The position numbers and the translations under genes were made by a program. Below the pieces are notes generated by a model. It made no database searches. It was not told the origin of the DNA and saw nothing but the letters and a program-made list of their open reading frames with translations. A stretch of 28,413 nucleotides of DNA, taken from the NCBI GenBank assembly GCA_016297265.1, contig JAEDHB010000019.1, positions 1 to 28,413 of the forward strand, in the 5' to 3' direction. This DNA comes from Butyrivibrio sp. (GTDB taxonomy: Bacteria; Bacillota; Clostridia; Lachnospirales; Lachnospiraceae). Shown here piece by piece: positions 1-7,950 of this stretch (the stretch's first letter is position 1; every line of letters starts with the position of its first letter).

Positions 1-471
1 GATTCTCAGCATTGCACGTTCCTGCTGATTCTGAAGAATTATTTTCTGTTCATCAAGCTCGATATTGAGGGCTGTTATCTCTTCAATCTGAGCCTCCTGT
101 TCGGCAGCAAGTTCCTCAGTCCGGCTTTGTTTCTCTATAAGCTGTTCATTGAGAGTTCTAATCTCTTCCAATTGTATCTGCTGTTCCTGCTGTGCATGCA
201 CAAGTCTGGCCTCTATTTCCATAAGCTGCTTATTGGCAGCAGCTCCGGCCAGTTTCTTAATAAGCTCTTCCTTTTCTTCCTTGCCCATTTCGTCAAACAC
301 CCTGATACCCCGGTTGACGGCAGGTCTGCAGGTCACGGCATATTTTCCGTCTTCCATTTTTGCAAAGACTGCTTCCATCCAGGTATCATAAAACGGGTCG
401 TAATAAATCGGGCAATCACAATCGCTGTTTCCCGCAACCGGACAATGCTTACAAGGTTCATTTCTCTTCAT
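1..471 (-). CDS. Cys-rich PAS-like/coiled-coil signalling protein, 3' end outside the window
   Basis: 157 codons are visible from the ATG at 469-471 and the frame stays open to the window edge. The N-terminus holds a cysteine cluster (CKHCP, then CDCP), followed by a compact domain to about residue 70. A Gln/Glu-rich heptad-like coiled coil then runs to the edge. In Clostridia this arrangement commonly precedes a GGDEF domain, but none is visible here, so the output domain is unknown. This ATG has no well-placed Shine-Dalgarno. The same frame continues upstream to a TTG at 600 with an excellent one, interrupted only by a TAG at 511-513. The real gene is therefore probably 1-600, and 471 is either an artefactual or a rescue start. 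It lies 33 bases (from the TTG) downstream of the UDPGP gene, so the two are probably co-transcribed. Confidence 0.7.
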   Translation of the reverse strand, partial: MKRNEPCKHCPVAGNSDCDCPIYYDPFYDTWMEAVFAKMEDGKYAVTCRPAVNRGIRVFDEMGKEEKEELIKKLAGAAANKQLMEIEARLVHAQQEQQIQLEEIRTLNEQLIEKQSRTEELAAEQEAQIEEITALNIELDEQKIILQNQQERAMLRI

Positions 472-600
472 TGTTGCTTTGTAGCAATAGTCTCCGATTT
501 TGATACCCTCCTATGTTTTTGCAACAGATTCGTTAAAATTAATAAGTCTGTAATCCTCAGAAATAATATAAAAGTCGTTGTCAAAAATACTGTTGTCCAA
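472..600 (-). pseudogene. 5' segment of the same sensor gene, cut off by an in-frame TAG
   Basis: A TTG at 598-600 preceded by AGGGGGAACGGAT opens a frame that reads LDNSIFDNDFYIISEDYRL and on to AKT. It then meets TAG at 511-513 (codon 30) and continues EGIKIGDYCYKATMKRN directly into the downstream CDS without a shift. The text before the stop looks like the first strands of a PAS-type sensor (FYIISEDYRLINFN). The text after it (GDYCYKATMKRNEPCKHCP) looks like the matching end of that domain. Codons on both sides of the TAG are therefore coding-like. The stop could be a point mutation of a Tyr or Glu codon, a sequencing error, or a suppressed codon. The segment ends where the ATG-started CDS begins. 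Confidence 0.65.
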
Positions 601-633
601 ATCCGTTCCCCCTGTGTAACTAACAAATTTATA

Positions 634-1860
634 CTATAATTCAATTCCGTTAAGCTTACAAAGTTCTCTCGCTGTATCCACCGAATCAACGCCCGACCTG
701 TTCTTTATCGGTGCAAATTCCTTTTCCCTGATAACCTCGTACGGCAGACAGCTGTCCATAAGATGTATCATATCAAGAATCAATACCTCAAATTTATATC
801 CGTTAGGTTCGGTAGGTTTGATAATCATTCCGTTATCATCAATATATTGAATCTTCTTTTCAACCAGATGATATGGCATTTCCTTATCCAGAATGTTATC
901 GAGGTCTTCCACCTTGAAAAGATAATTGAGAATCACGCCAAAATTATATGCAGGTTCTCCCTTGTCGTTTTTCTCATTAATCATTGCTTCCGTCAATTCA
1001 TAATACTCAACTATTGAAGGCCTTCCGTCCTCAAGGCACATAACCCCCACCTTTTCATCCGGAGAGCATTTTCTCACAACCTTGGCACCTACACTGCAGT
1101 TTTTCGCAATAGTTGCTCCGATAAAACAAGGGTCAGCAATTCTTTGAAGCACATTATCAACAGCAAAAACATTGAGCCATTTGATGCCACTGCGCTTAAT
1201 TGTATCAAGAATACCATTGGTAGCCATTGAAGAATACCAGCCCCCATTGCCGTTCGGGGAGCACGCTATTTTGCCCTTTTCTTCCATAAATACTTTGCCC
1301 TTATAATCCGAAGCAGGTGCCATTCCCTGCCTGAAAAAATGGATAAAGTCCTTGCTGTAACCAAAATAATTCTTTTCCTTAAGAAAATCTGTAGTTCTTG
1401 TATGATTCTTATCGCTGGTCATAATAAAGAGATGAATATAGCTTCCGCTACGGTTAACAACCTCCATAAGATTGGCAATTATTCTCTCAAATATGAATAC
1501 ATCCTTAGTTATCCCTATATTGTACATTCCCTTTGGATCATCGGAACCCAGACGTGTTCCCATACCACCGGCCAGCAAAACTGCACCGACTTCTCCGTTA
1601 CTTATTGCCCTCAATCCGATTTCTTCATACTCTTCCCTTTTACAGTCTATTTCCGCAAGATCCATTGCCTCAATTGGTGTAATAACACCCTTACGGGTTG
1701 CAGAATCCTTATTGCTGATTGATTCAAGAACAGAAAAATCCACAAGGTCAATCTGGTCAATAAGATTCTCTTTTTCAATTTCAGAAAGTTCATCATAATA
1801 TTTCAAAATATGTTCCTGACCAACTTTACTCAATTTGCTCTTTGCTTCATTAAGATTCAT
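634..1860 (-). CDS. UDPGP-family nucleotidyltransferase (UTP:hexose-1-phosphate uridylyltransferase type)
   Basis: The 408-residue protein carries the UDPGP signature LAGGMGTRLG at about residues 96-105, followed by PKG at 109-111. This is the nucleotide-binding loop of the eukaryotic-type UDP-sugar pyrophosphorylases (UDP-glucose or UDP-GlcNAc). Length and motif fit the PF01704 family. The family makes UDP-sugars from UTP and a sugar-1-phosphate in the cytoplasm; the sugar cannot be chosen from the sequence alone. The ATG at 1860 is preferred because GGAG sits 7 bases upstream. A longer reading frame starts at 1902 but has no ribosome site. It is preceded by a promoter with an inverted repeat and followed at 33 bases by the interrupted sensor gene. 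Confidence 0.85.
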   Translation of the reverse strand: MNLNEAKSKLSKVGQEHILKYYDELSEIEKENLIDQIDLVDFSVLESISNKDSATRKGVITPIEAMDLAEIDCKREEYEEIGLRAISNGEVGAVLLAGGMGTRLGSDDPKGMYNIGITKDVFIFERIIANLMEVVNRSGSYIHLFIMTSDKNHTRTTDFLKEKNYFGYSKDFIHFFRQGMAPASDYKGKVFMEEKGKIACSPNGNGGWYSSMATNGILDTIKRSGIKWLNVFAVDNVLQRIADPCFIGATIAKNCSVGAKVVRKCSPDEKVGVMCLEDGRPSIVEYYELTEAMINEKNDKGEPAYNFGVILNYLFKVEDLDNILDKEMPYHLVEKKIQYIDDNGMIIKPTEPNGYKFEVLILDMIHLMDSCLPYEVIREKEFAPIKNRSGVDSVDTARELCKLNGIEL

Positions 1861-1915
1861 AACGTTTCTCCACAATACATTTGTGAACCATATCCGATTC
1901 AATGTAATTAATACA

Positions 1916-1951
1916 ATTTTAATACATTTATCTATTTCCGTAAATAGATAA
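1916..1951 (-). promoter_or_regulatory. Promoter with overlapping inverted repeat upstream of the UDPGP gene
   Basis: Minus-strand TTTACG (1944-1939) and TAAAAT (1921-1916) are separated by 17 bases. A perfect 10-bp inverted repeat (arms 1928-1937 and 1942-1951, 4-base loop, TTATCTATTT) covers the -35 element and part of the spacer, the position expected for an operator. No run of T follows on the minus strand, so a terminator is less likely. Confidence 0.5.
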
Positions 1952-2003
1952 GCACTAAAACTTTATTAATTTTTAATATATTTTGCGTCGAAAGATAATG
2001 CAA

Positions 2004-2032
2004 AAGCGGGAATCCTGTTTTGATTCCCGCTT
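2004..2032 (-). terminator. Intrinsic terminator of the 2041-2532 gene
   Basis: An 11-bp perfect stem (AAGCGGGAATC with GATTCCCGCTT) and a 7-base loop start 8 bases past the stop codon of the upstream gene. TTTTGCATT follows on the minus strand. The stem is strong and the T tract is short. Confidence 0.7.
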
Positions 2033-2040
2033 ACAATTTG

Positions 2041-2532
2041 TTACATCTGCTGAACCTTATTCAGATATCTGTCCCAGCTTATCTCCACTTCATCGCAGCT
2101 TACCGTTATCCGGAAAGTATCTGAAGGAAGTGTATCATATTCTTCTTCGCTCGCTTTTTCCAGAAAAAGAACATATTCACCGTTCTCATCTCCGGCTTCA
2201 ATACCCTGAAGATACATTCCACCGAGGTTGTTGCACAACAAGTCAATCTCATCTGTGCTTAGAACAACATCTTCTATCTCTTCAAGGAGTCTTTCATTGG
2301 CGTCATACCTTTTCATTCCGTCTCTGATTCCCATAATAACGGAACCGTTTTTGAAGCTAATCTGAGTCACATCAGCGTAGCTATCTGTATAATTGCCGTT
2401 CTGCGAATTGTTACTCCCCACAATCAGGGCTTCCACCTCAAGAACAAGGTCACACTCCGTATTCTTTTTCCTGATAATACAGCAATCGTCATATCTGAAT
2501 TTGTCAACTTCATTAATTGATTTAAAGCTCAT
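2041..2532 (-). CDS. Hypothetical protein, 163 aa
   Basis: I do not recognise this acidic, soluble protein. It begins MSFKSINEVDKFRYDDC and has alternating beta-like segments. It has no signal peptide, no membrane segment and no catalytic motif. The middle (DVTQISFKNGSVIMGIRDGM) and the end (FRITVSCDEVEISWDRYL) read like a small beta-sandwich. The ATG at 2532 follows AGAAGAGAAACAGAA; a TTG seven codons earlier has no better site. It has its own promoter and a terminator immediately after the stop, so it is probably monocistronic. It lies just downstream of the phosphate two-component system on the same strand, which does not by itself imply a phosphate role. Confidence 0.75.
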   Translation of the reverse strand: MSFKSINEVDKFRYDDCCIIRKKNTECDLVLEVEALIVGSNNSQNGNYTDSYADVTQISFKNGSVIMGIRDGMKRYDANERLLEEIEDVVLSTDEIDLLCNNLGGMYLQGIEAGDENGEYVLFLEKASEEEYDTLPSDTFRITVSCDEVEISWDRYLNKVQQM

Positions 2533-2556
2533 TTCTGTTTCTCTTCTCTGCAAAAT

Positions 2557-2587
2557 ATTTTAAATGATCGGTCATATCATCTGTCAA
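2557..2587 (-). promoter_or_regulatory. Probable sigma-A promoter for the 2041-2532 gene
   Basis: A consensus TTGACA (minus 2587-2582) is followed 17 bases later by TTTAAA (2564-2559) or 19 bases later by TAAAAT (2562-2557). The -35 is perfect; the -10 choice is uncertain. Confidence 0.5.
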
Positions 2588-2622
2588 AATATTATAATGG
2601 ATTCTTTTTCATATGTCCATCA

Positions 2623-3948
2623 TCAAAATATTACAGTGACTGTCGTTCCAACATCCGGGGCACTGTCCAGTTCGATTTTTGCATCGTGAATTTCCACAAT
2701 ATGTTTGACTATGGCAAGGCCCAGACCTGTTCCTCCCGACGCCTTTGAACGACTCTTATCAACCCTGTAAAACCGCTCAAATACTCTTTGCTGGTCCGAG
2801 GCAGGTATTCCTATTCCGTTGTCCCTAACAATAAGAACAGGTATTCCCTCCCTGTTTCCTGTTGATATAATAACTTTGCCGCCCTGATTATTGTATCTGA
2901 TTGCATTCTGGGCAAGGTTTTCCACAAGTTCCTTAAGCATTTCCCTATTGCCATGTACCGGCTCTGATTGCAGTTCAAAATATATATCCACATTCCTTTG
3001 CTTTGCATTGACGAGTAATTCCTCCCTGCAATCATTCACTATTTCCTGCAGGTCAATCTCCTCGAAGCCGGTGTTCATTTCTTTTCTGTCAAGATCTGAA
3101 AGCCTTATAATGTCATTGATTACGGCAAGAAGTCTTTCAGAATTCTTTTGAATTTCATGGCAAAAATGTATCCTTTGTTCCTCTCTGATCATTCCGCCTC
3201 CCAGCAATTCCGCATAGCCCGATATTGCCGTAAGAGGTGTTTTCAACTCATGCGATACATTGGCGGTAAAATCCTGCCTTGCCTTTGCTGCCATCAGAAT
3301 ATCCGTGTGCTGGGTTCTAAGCATTTCCGCCAACGGGTCAAGTTCTCTGTAAGGGGATTCATAATCCGCATTTTCAAGGTTTTCCGCCATGGTTTCTATT
3401 GGTTTGAGCAATTGTTTTGTTAGCATATGGGATATTGCAACACATATGGCAATGATAAAAAGAATGATTAATGCAATAATTGGTGACACCGACACAAAAA
3501 CAGCCCATAAGCTCTGAGCGTTGGTCGCCACACGGAGCACCGTTCCGTTATCCAGGAGAACGGCATAATAGAAAGTATTCTTATTCATCGTATCCGATTT
3601 ACGAACCGACTCGCCCACTCCGTTATCAAAGGCCTCCTTTATCTCCGGTCTGTCAAGGTGATTGGACAGAAGTTCCGCTGATGTATCGTTGTCATAGAGA
3701 ACGGTTCCGTCCTTATCAATCCAGGTGACACGGAGTTCATGAATATCCGTGGATAAATCAATCCTGACAGTATCTATGTTAACTGCTTCAAAATAATGGG
3801 TATCCCTTAAAATCTTTGCACTTACGGACAGATCCGTACGCACCTGCTTCTTAAAGAGGTTGTAATATATAATTGTAATGCTGATAACCGTGGCAAAAAT
3901 CGCAAGTACTGCAATTCCCACAAGTCTAACATTGATTTTACTCTTCAT
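2623..3948 (-). CDS. phoR: PhoR-type membrane sensor histidine kinase
   Basis: The 441-residue protein has TM1 at about 8-29, an extracellular loop of about 120 residues, TM2 at about 150-172 and a HAMP-like linker. The H box VSHELKTPL places the phospho-accepting His at 233. The N box includes ENLAQNAIRYN (about 343-353), G1 is DNGIGI (about 376) and G2 is GGTGLGLAI (about 405). All catalytic boxes are intact. It is shorter than Bacillus PhoR because no cytoplasmic PAS domain is visible. The start ATG overlaps the regulator's stop (ATGA), so the pair is translationally coupled. The phosphate role rests on position: the operon runs Na/Pi transporter, regulator, kinase, directly downstream of pst-phoU. 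The signal is probably read from the Pst/PhoU complex, as in other PhoR proteins. Confidence 0.88.
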   Translation of the reverse strand: MKSKINVRLVGIAVLAIFATVISITIIYYNLFKKQVRTDLSVSAKILRDTHYFEAVNIDTVRIDLSTDIHELRVTWIDKDGTVLYDNDTSAELLSNHLDRPEIKEAFDNGVGESVRKSDTMNKNTFYYAVLLDNGTVLRVATNAQSLWAVFVSVSPIIALIILFIIAICVAISHMLTKQLLKPIETMAENLENADYESPYRELDPLAEMLRTQHTDILMAAKARQDFTANVSHELKTPLTAISGYAELLGGGMIREEQRIHFCHEIQKNSERLLAVINDIIRLSDLDRKEMNTGFEEIDLQEIVNDCREELLVNAKQRNVDIYFELQSEPVHGNREMLKELVENLAQNAIRYNNQGGKVIISTGNREGIPVLIVRDNGIGIPASDQQRVFERFYRVDKSRSKASGGTGLGLAIVKHIVEIHDAKIELDSAPDVGTTVTVIF

Positions 3949-4613
3949 TCGATTACATATCCTACATTTCTTATTGTTTTGATTCTGTTGCCATAATTGC
4001 CAAGCTTTTGTCTCAATGTTTTCACATGCATATCAATTGTTCTTGTCTCTCCTTCATAATCTGTTCCCCAAACCTGGTCCATAATCGTATCCCTGTTGAG
4101 AACGATTCCTTTGTTGAGTACAAACAAAGACAGCAATTCATATTCCTTATAAGTCAGCTCAAGCACCTGTCCGTCCAGAGAAACCTTGTGTTTCTCATTA
4201 TTAATCACAAGGCCGTCCAAGGTAAGCTCTTTGATTTCCTGCACCTGCGTTCTTCGGAGAATAGCCTTAACTCTCGATATTAATTCCATAACGGAAAAAG
4301 GTTTTTTGATATAATCATCAGCTCCGGCATCAATTCCCTTTACAAGGTCCAGCTCCGTTGTTTTTGCAGTAACCATAATAACCGGAAGATGCTTTGTATC
4401 AGAATTTCTTCTGAGTTTACGGACTATATCATTTCCGTTTTCATCCGGAAGCATTATATCCACAAGGCACAAATCAGGAATAACATCTTCAAGCTTTTTG
4501 TAAAAATCTCTTGCACAGGAAAAACCGATTGCTTTATGTCCCGCATTCATAAGGGCAAATTCTTCAATTTCTCTTATGTTGTCATCATCCTCAATAATGT
4601 ATATCAATGCCAT
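3945..4613 (-). CDS. phoP: PhoP/PhoB-type response regulator
   Basis: This 222-residue OmpR/PhoB-family regulator has receiver acidic residues in IIEDDD (about 7-12). The phosphorylated Asp is D52 in LCLVDIMLP and the conserved Lys is K104 in DDYIKKPF. A C-terminal winged helix ends TLRQKLGNYGNRIKTIRNVG. The ATG at 4613 is chosen because AGGAG sits 8 bases upstream; a TTG six codons earlier overlaps that site. The gene is 39 bases downstream of the Na/Pi transporter and overlaps the kinase gene by 4 bases. It is the best candidate to bind the TTTACA repeat arrays in this window, one of which drives its own operon. PhoP or PhoB naming is equally acceptable. Confidence 0.88.
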   Translation of the reverse strand: MALIYIIEDDDNIREIEEFALMNAGHKAIGFSCARDFYKKLEDVIPDLCLVDIMLPDENGNDIVRKLRRNSDTKHLPVIMVTAKTTELDLVKGIDAGADDYIKKPFSVMELISRVKAILRRTQVQEIKELTLDGLVINNEKHKVSLDGQVLELTYKEYELLSLFVLNKGIVLNRDTIMDQVWGTDYEGETRTIDMHVKTLRQKLGNYGNRIKTIRNVGYVIE

Positions 4614-4652
4614 ATTACCAACTCCTAACAATTCATATTATATCATAGCATT

Positions 4653-6416
4653 TTATCCGGTAATTGGATACTTTTTAATTAATTCTTCATATTCCCTGTT
4701 AAAAGAAGCCCTCTCTTCACTGGAGAAATTCTTAAAATACTCATGAGTATTGTAATCATTATCAAAAATAGTAATCATTTCAACAGCGACATTAGAGCAG
4801 TGGTCGGATACTCTCTCAAGTCCGTTCAGTACATCCTCAAGAATGAATCCCATCTCAATGGTACATTTTCCTTCCTTGAGTCTCCTGATGTGATTTTCTT
4901 TGATTTTCTTGGAAAGGGTATCAATAACCTCCTCCAGAGGTTCAACATGGGTTGCTTTCTCATCATCTCCATTGCAGAAGCTATCCACAGTAAGGTTACA
5001 GATATCCGTTACAGCCTTACATAATACTTCTATTTCATGCTTTGCATTGGGAGTAAAAGACAATCCCTTCGCATTAATCTCTTCGGCCGATTTCACTATA
5101 TCCATCGCATGGTCGGAAATTCGCTCCAAATCGCTTATACTGTGGAGAATTATGGACATACTCCGGCTGTCTGAGGTTGATATATTTTTACTTGACAGCT
5201 TAACCAGATATGAACCCAACACATCCTCATAGCTGTCAGCAACCGATTCCATTTTAATAACTTCATCCGCTTTTTTCCTGTCATAATCCAGAAGGACCTG
5301 CAAGGCGAGGTCCAGTGATTTCCTTATCAATTCCGCCATTTCACGAGCTTTGCTCCTGCAAAGTTCCATGGCAAATGCCGGTCTTTCCAAAAATCTCTCA
5401 TCGATGGAAATTCTATCCTCAATCACCTCTGTCTTCTTACCGTCGCGAATTGTAATCTTGGCAAGCCTTACAAGCTTATCGGAAAACGGAAAAAGAATAA
5501 TCGTAGCACCAATATTGAACAGGCTGTGAATCAGTGCAATTCCAAATGCACCGGCAGGTTCGTTCATAAATCCAAAATCTGCAAAACTGTTGACAATATA
5601 AAATACAAGCATAAAAATCACGGTTCCGATAAGGTTAAAATAGAGATGTACCATTGCGGCACGCTTTGCATTTTTGCTGGCACCTACGGAAGAAATAATC
5701 GAGGTAACACAGGTTCCGATATTCTGTCCCATGATAATGGGCAATGCTACTGAATAATTGACTGCCCCCGTAACGCACAAAGCCTGAAGAATACCTACGG
5801 AAGCCGATGAACTCTGGATTACCGCAGTAAGAACCGCTCCGACGACCATGCCCAGAACAGGATTGCGAAACGCGGTCATAAGCCCGGTAAATGAAGGAAC
5901 ATCAGCAAGTCCTGCCACCGCTGCACTCATGGTTTCCATTCCGAACATAAGCACTGCAAACCCAAGAAGGATATTGCCCACATCCTTTTTCTTAGACTCG
6001 CTTTTGCTAACCATAATCAGAATAATTCCGATTGCCGCTAAGACGGGAGAAAACGAAGATGGTTTTAAAAGACTTAACCAAATAGTATTTCCTTCTATCC
6101 CTGTCAGCGAGAGCAGCCAGGATGTTATGGTTGTACCAATATTGGCACCCATAATAATTCCCACAGCCTGAGATAACTTCATTATTCCTGAATTGACAAA
6201 ACCCACCACCATTACCGTTGTTGCAGATGATGACTGAATAACGGAAGTCACGCCTGCTCCAAGCAGGACTGCGGATATTTTTTTTGTTGTAAGCTTTTCA
6301 AGAATACTTTCAAGTCTGCCGCCGGCCATCTTGGAAAGCCCGTTTCCCATAACATTCATTCCGTATAAAAATAGAGATAATCCACCTATCAATTTGAGTA
6401 AATCAAAAATATCCAT
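4653..6416 (-). CDS. Na+/phosphate cotransporter with C-terminal PhoU-like domain (NptA/YjbB type)
   Basis: The 587-residue protein has about eight to nine membrane segments and two inverted Na/Pi-cotransporter repeats. Each has a QSSSA signature (QSSSATT at 61-67, QSSSAS at 201-206) and a following GANIGT or GQNIGT motif. From about residue 360 to the end it is soluble and helical, with PhoU-like pairs (DLERISDHAMDI and GLERVSDHCSNV). The family moves phosphate with sodium, and the PhoU-like tail is thought to regulate it. The ATG at 6416 follows AAGGA; a start 11 codons earlier lacks a site. The gene has its own Pho-box promoter and is the first gene of a three-gene operon with the response regulator and kinase. 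Confidence 0.9.
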   Translation of the reverse strand: MDIFDLLKLIGGLSLFLYGMNVMGNGLSKMAGGRLESILEKLTTKKISAVLLGAGVTSVIQSSSATTVMVVGFVNSGIMKLSQAVGIIMGANIGTTITSWLLSLTGIEGNTIWLSLLKPSSFSPVLAAIGIILIMVSKSESKKKDVGNILLGFAVLMFGMETMSAAVAGLADVPSFTGLMTAFRNPVLGMVVGAVLTAVIQSSSASVGILQALCVTGAVNYSVALPIIMGQNIGTCVTSIISSVGASKNAKRAAMVHLYFNLIGTVIFMLVFYIVNSFADFGFMNEPAGAFGIALIHSLFNIGATIILFPFSDKLVRLAKITIRDGKKTEVIEDRISIDERFLERPAFAMELCRSKAREMAELIRKSLDLALQVLLDYDRKKADEVIKMESVADSYEDVLGSYLVKLSSKNISTSDSRSMSIILHSISDLERISDHAMDIVKSAEEINAKGLSFTPNAKHEIEVLCKAVTDICNLTVDSFCNGDDEKATHVEPLEEVIDTLSKKIKENHIRRLKEGKCTIEMGFILEDVLNGLERVSDHCSNVAVEMITIFDNDYNTHEYFKNFSSEERASFNREYEELIKKYPITG

Positions 6417-6448
6417 ACATTTCCTTCTTTCCGACTTATACTTATTCA

Positions 6449-6508
6449 ATAATAAGTTAATTTACAAAAGTAAAATATATGGACTATGTTTTGTAAAATC
6501 TATGTAAA
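6449..6508 (-). promoter_or_regulatory. Pho box and promoter for the Na/Pi transporter-phoPR operon
   Basis: On the minus strand TTTACA occurs at 6508-6503 and again at 6497-6492, exactly 11 bases apart. A degenerate TAGTCC follows at 6486-6481 and TTTACT at 6474-6469. The spacing and sequence match the TT(A/T/C)ACA direct repeats bound by PhoP in Bacillus (established for that genus). Possible -10 elements are TAACTT (6459-6454), 9 bases after the last repeat, or TATTAT (6454-6449). No -35 is needed for activated Pho promoters. The site lies between the phoU stop and the transporter start, so this operon probably has its own phosphate-responsive promoter. Confidence 0.72.
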
Positions 6509-6526
6509 TTATTCACATGCAGTACT

Positions 6527-7165
6527 CTACACCGAAGTCTGCAGGGAGTAAATGACCCATTCTGCTATATTGGTGGCATGGTCTCCAATTCGTTCAAAAT
6601 ATTTTGCTATCAGCAACAAATCCGTCTCTTCCTCACCTTCTGACGGACTGTTGTGAATTAACTGTATTACATCCTTTTTTACTTCCGTAAACAGAGCGTC
6701 AACCACATCATCATGCTCTATTACACCGATAGCCTTGTGCACATCCTTGTCAACATAGGCTTCGATGCTATGATTGAGCATAAGCATAGTTTCTGTAGCC
6801 ATTTTACTGATATGTTCGAATTTGTCGATGGAACAGCGTTCTCCCATACATATGGTCATTTCTGAAATATCCGCCGCATGATCCCCGATTCTTTCCATAT
6901 CCGTAACCATCTTCATTGCAGCTGTGACGGTACGGAGATCCCGGGCAACAGGTTGCTGTTGTATCAAAAGATTAAAACAGATATTCTCTATCTTCTTTTG
7001 GAGACTGTCCACCTCCGCATCCCCTTCCATAATTAGGCGGGCTTTCTCCAAATCCCGCGAAACCAATACTTCTATTGCCTGCTTTATGGATTGGATAATT
7101 CTGTTGCCCATCTCTATCATCTCTTCATTAAGTTCCTGTAGCTGCTTATCAAATTTGCTCCTCAT
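6527..7165 (-). CDS. phoU: Phosphate signalling complex protein PhoU
   Basis: The 212-residue protein is all helical and made of two three-helix repeats. Each ends in the metal-binding signature (DMERIGDHAADI in the first half, YFERIGDHATNIAEW in the second). Length matches the family exactly. PhoU restrains the PstB transporter and the PhoR kinase when phosphate is plentiful. The ATG follows AAAGGA by 8 bases. It is the last gene of the pst operon, 21 bases after pstB. No terminator is seen after it before the next Pho box. Confidence 0.94.
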   Translation of the reverse strand: MRSKFDKQLQELNEEMIEMGNRIIQSIKQAIEVLVSRDLEKARLIMEGDAEVDSLQKKIENICFNLLIQQQPVARDLRTVTAAMKMVTDMERIGDHAADISEMTICMGERCSIDKFEHISKMATETMLMLNHSIEAYVDKDVHKAIGVIEHDDVVDALFTEVKKDVIQLIHNSPSEGEEETDLLLIAKYFERIGDHATNIAEWVIYSLQTSV

Positions 7166-7186
7166 ACTGAATTTCCTTTCTGTTGC

Positions 7187-7945
7187 TTATCCGAATCTTC
7201 CGGTGATATAATCCTCTGTATGCTTGTTTTTTGGATATGAAAATATCTGCTTTGTCTCTCCGAATTCAACCATCTCCCCCACCAGAAAGAAGGCTGTATA
7301 ATCAGATATTCTGACTGCCTGCTGCATATTGTGCGTAACAACCACCACAGTATATTTTTTCTTCAATTCTTCCATCAAATCCTCAATTTTATTGGTTGAT
7401 ATCGGATCGAGGGCTGATGTGGGTTCATCCATAAGGAGTATTTCCGGTTCAACAGCCAGTGCTCTGGCAATACATAATCTCTGTTGTTGTCCGCCGGAGA
7501 GGGAAAGAGCGGATTTTTTCAGTCTGTCCTTAACCTCATCCCATATTGCAGCTCCTCTGAGACTTTCCTCCACAATTCTGTCCAGTGTTTTTTTATCCTT
7601 AATTCCATGCACTCTGGGGCCATATGCTACGTTGTCATAAATACTCTTGGGAAAAGGATTTGGCTGCTGAAATACCATTCCTACCTTTTTCCTCAGGAGC
7701 GTTGTATCGACTCCTTTGGCATAAATATCCTCTCCGTCTATTATGACTTCACCGTCTATTTTAACTCCGTCCACAAGGTCATTCATCCTGTTCAGGGTTT
7801 TAAGGAAAGTCGATTTCCCACATCCCGACGGACCGATAAATGCAGTAATTGCATTTTCATATATATTCATATTTACATTTTTTAAAGCGTGATTATCGCC
7901 ATAATACAGATTGAGATTACTCACGGACGCTTTTATTCTTCCCAT
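7187..7945 (-). CDS. pstB: Phosphate ABC transporter ATP-binding protein PstB
   Basis: The 252-residue ATPase has Walker A GPSGCGKST at 38-46, signature LSGGQQQR at 149-156, and Walker B ILLMDE ending at D173-E174. The H-loop sits in VVVTHNMQQA. The PstB-specific stretch QQPNPFPKSIYDNVAYG is intact. It energises phosphate import through PstC and PstA. The ATG follows AAAGGA by 9 bases and starts 5 bases after the pstA stop. Confidence 0.96.
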   Translation of the reverse strand: MGRIKASVSNLNLYYGDNHALKNVNMNIYENAITAFIGPSGCGKSTFLKTLNRMNDLVDGVKIDGEVIIDGEDIYAKGVDTTLLRKKVGMVFQQPNPFPKSIYDNVAYGPRVHGIKDKKTLDRIVEESLRGAAIWDEVKDRLKKSALSLSGGQQQRLCIARALAVEPEILLMDEPTSALDPISTNKIEDLMEELKKKYTVVVVTHNMQQAVRISDYTAFFLVGEMVEFGETKQIFSYPKNKHTEDYITGRFG

Positions 7946-7950
7946 AGCTG

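Noticed and set aside
127..639. A 170-residue plus-strand open frame
   Set aside because: It is the antisense shadow of the sensor gene, whose minus strand has a coherent Cys-rich and coiled-coil sequence. The plus frame has no domain or ribosome site.
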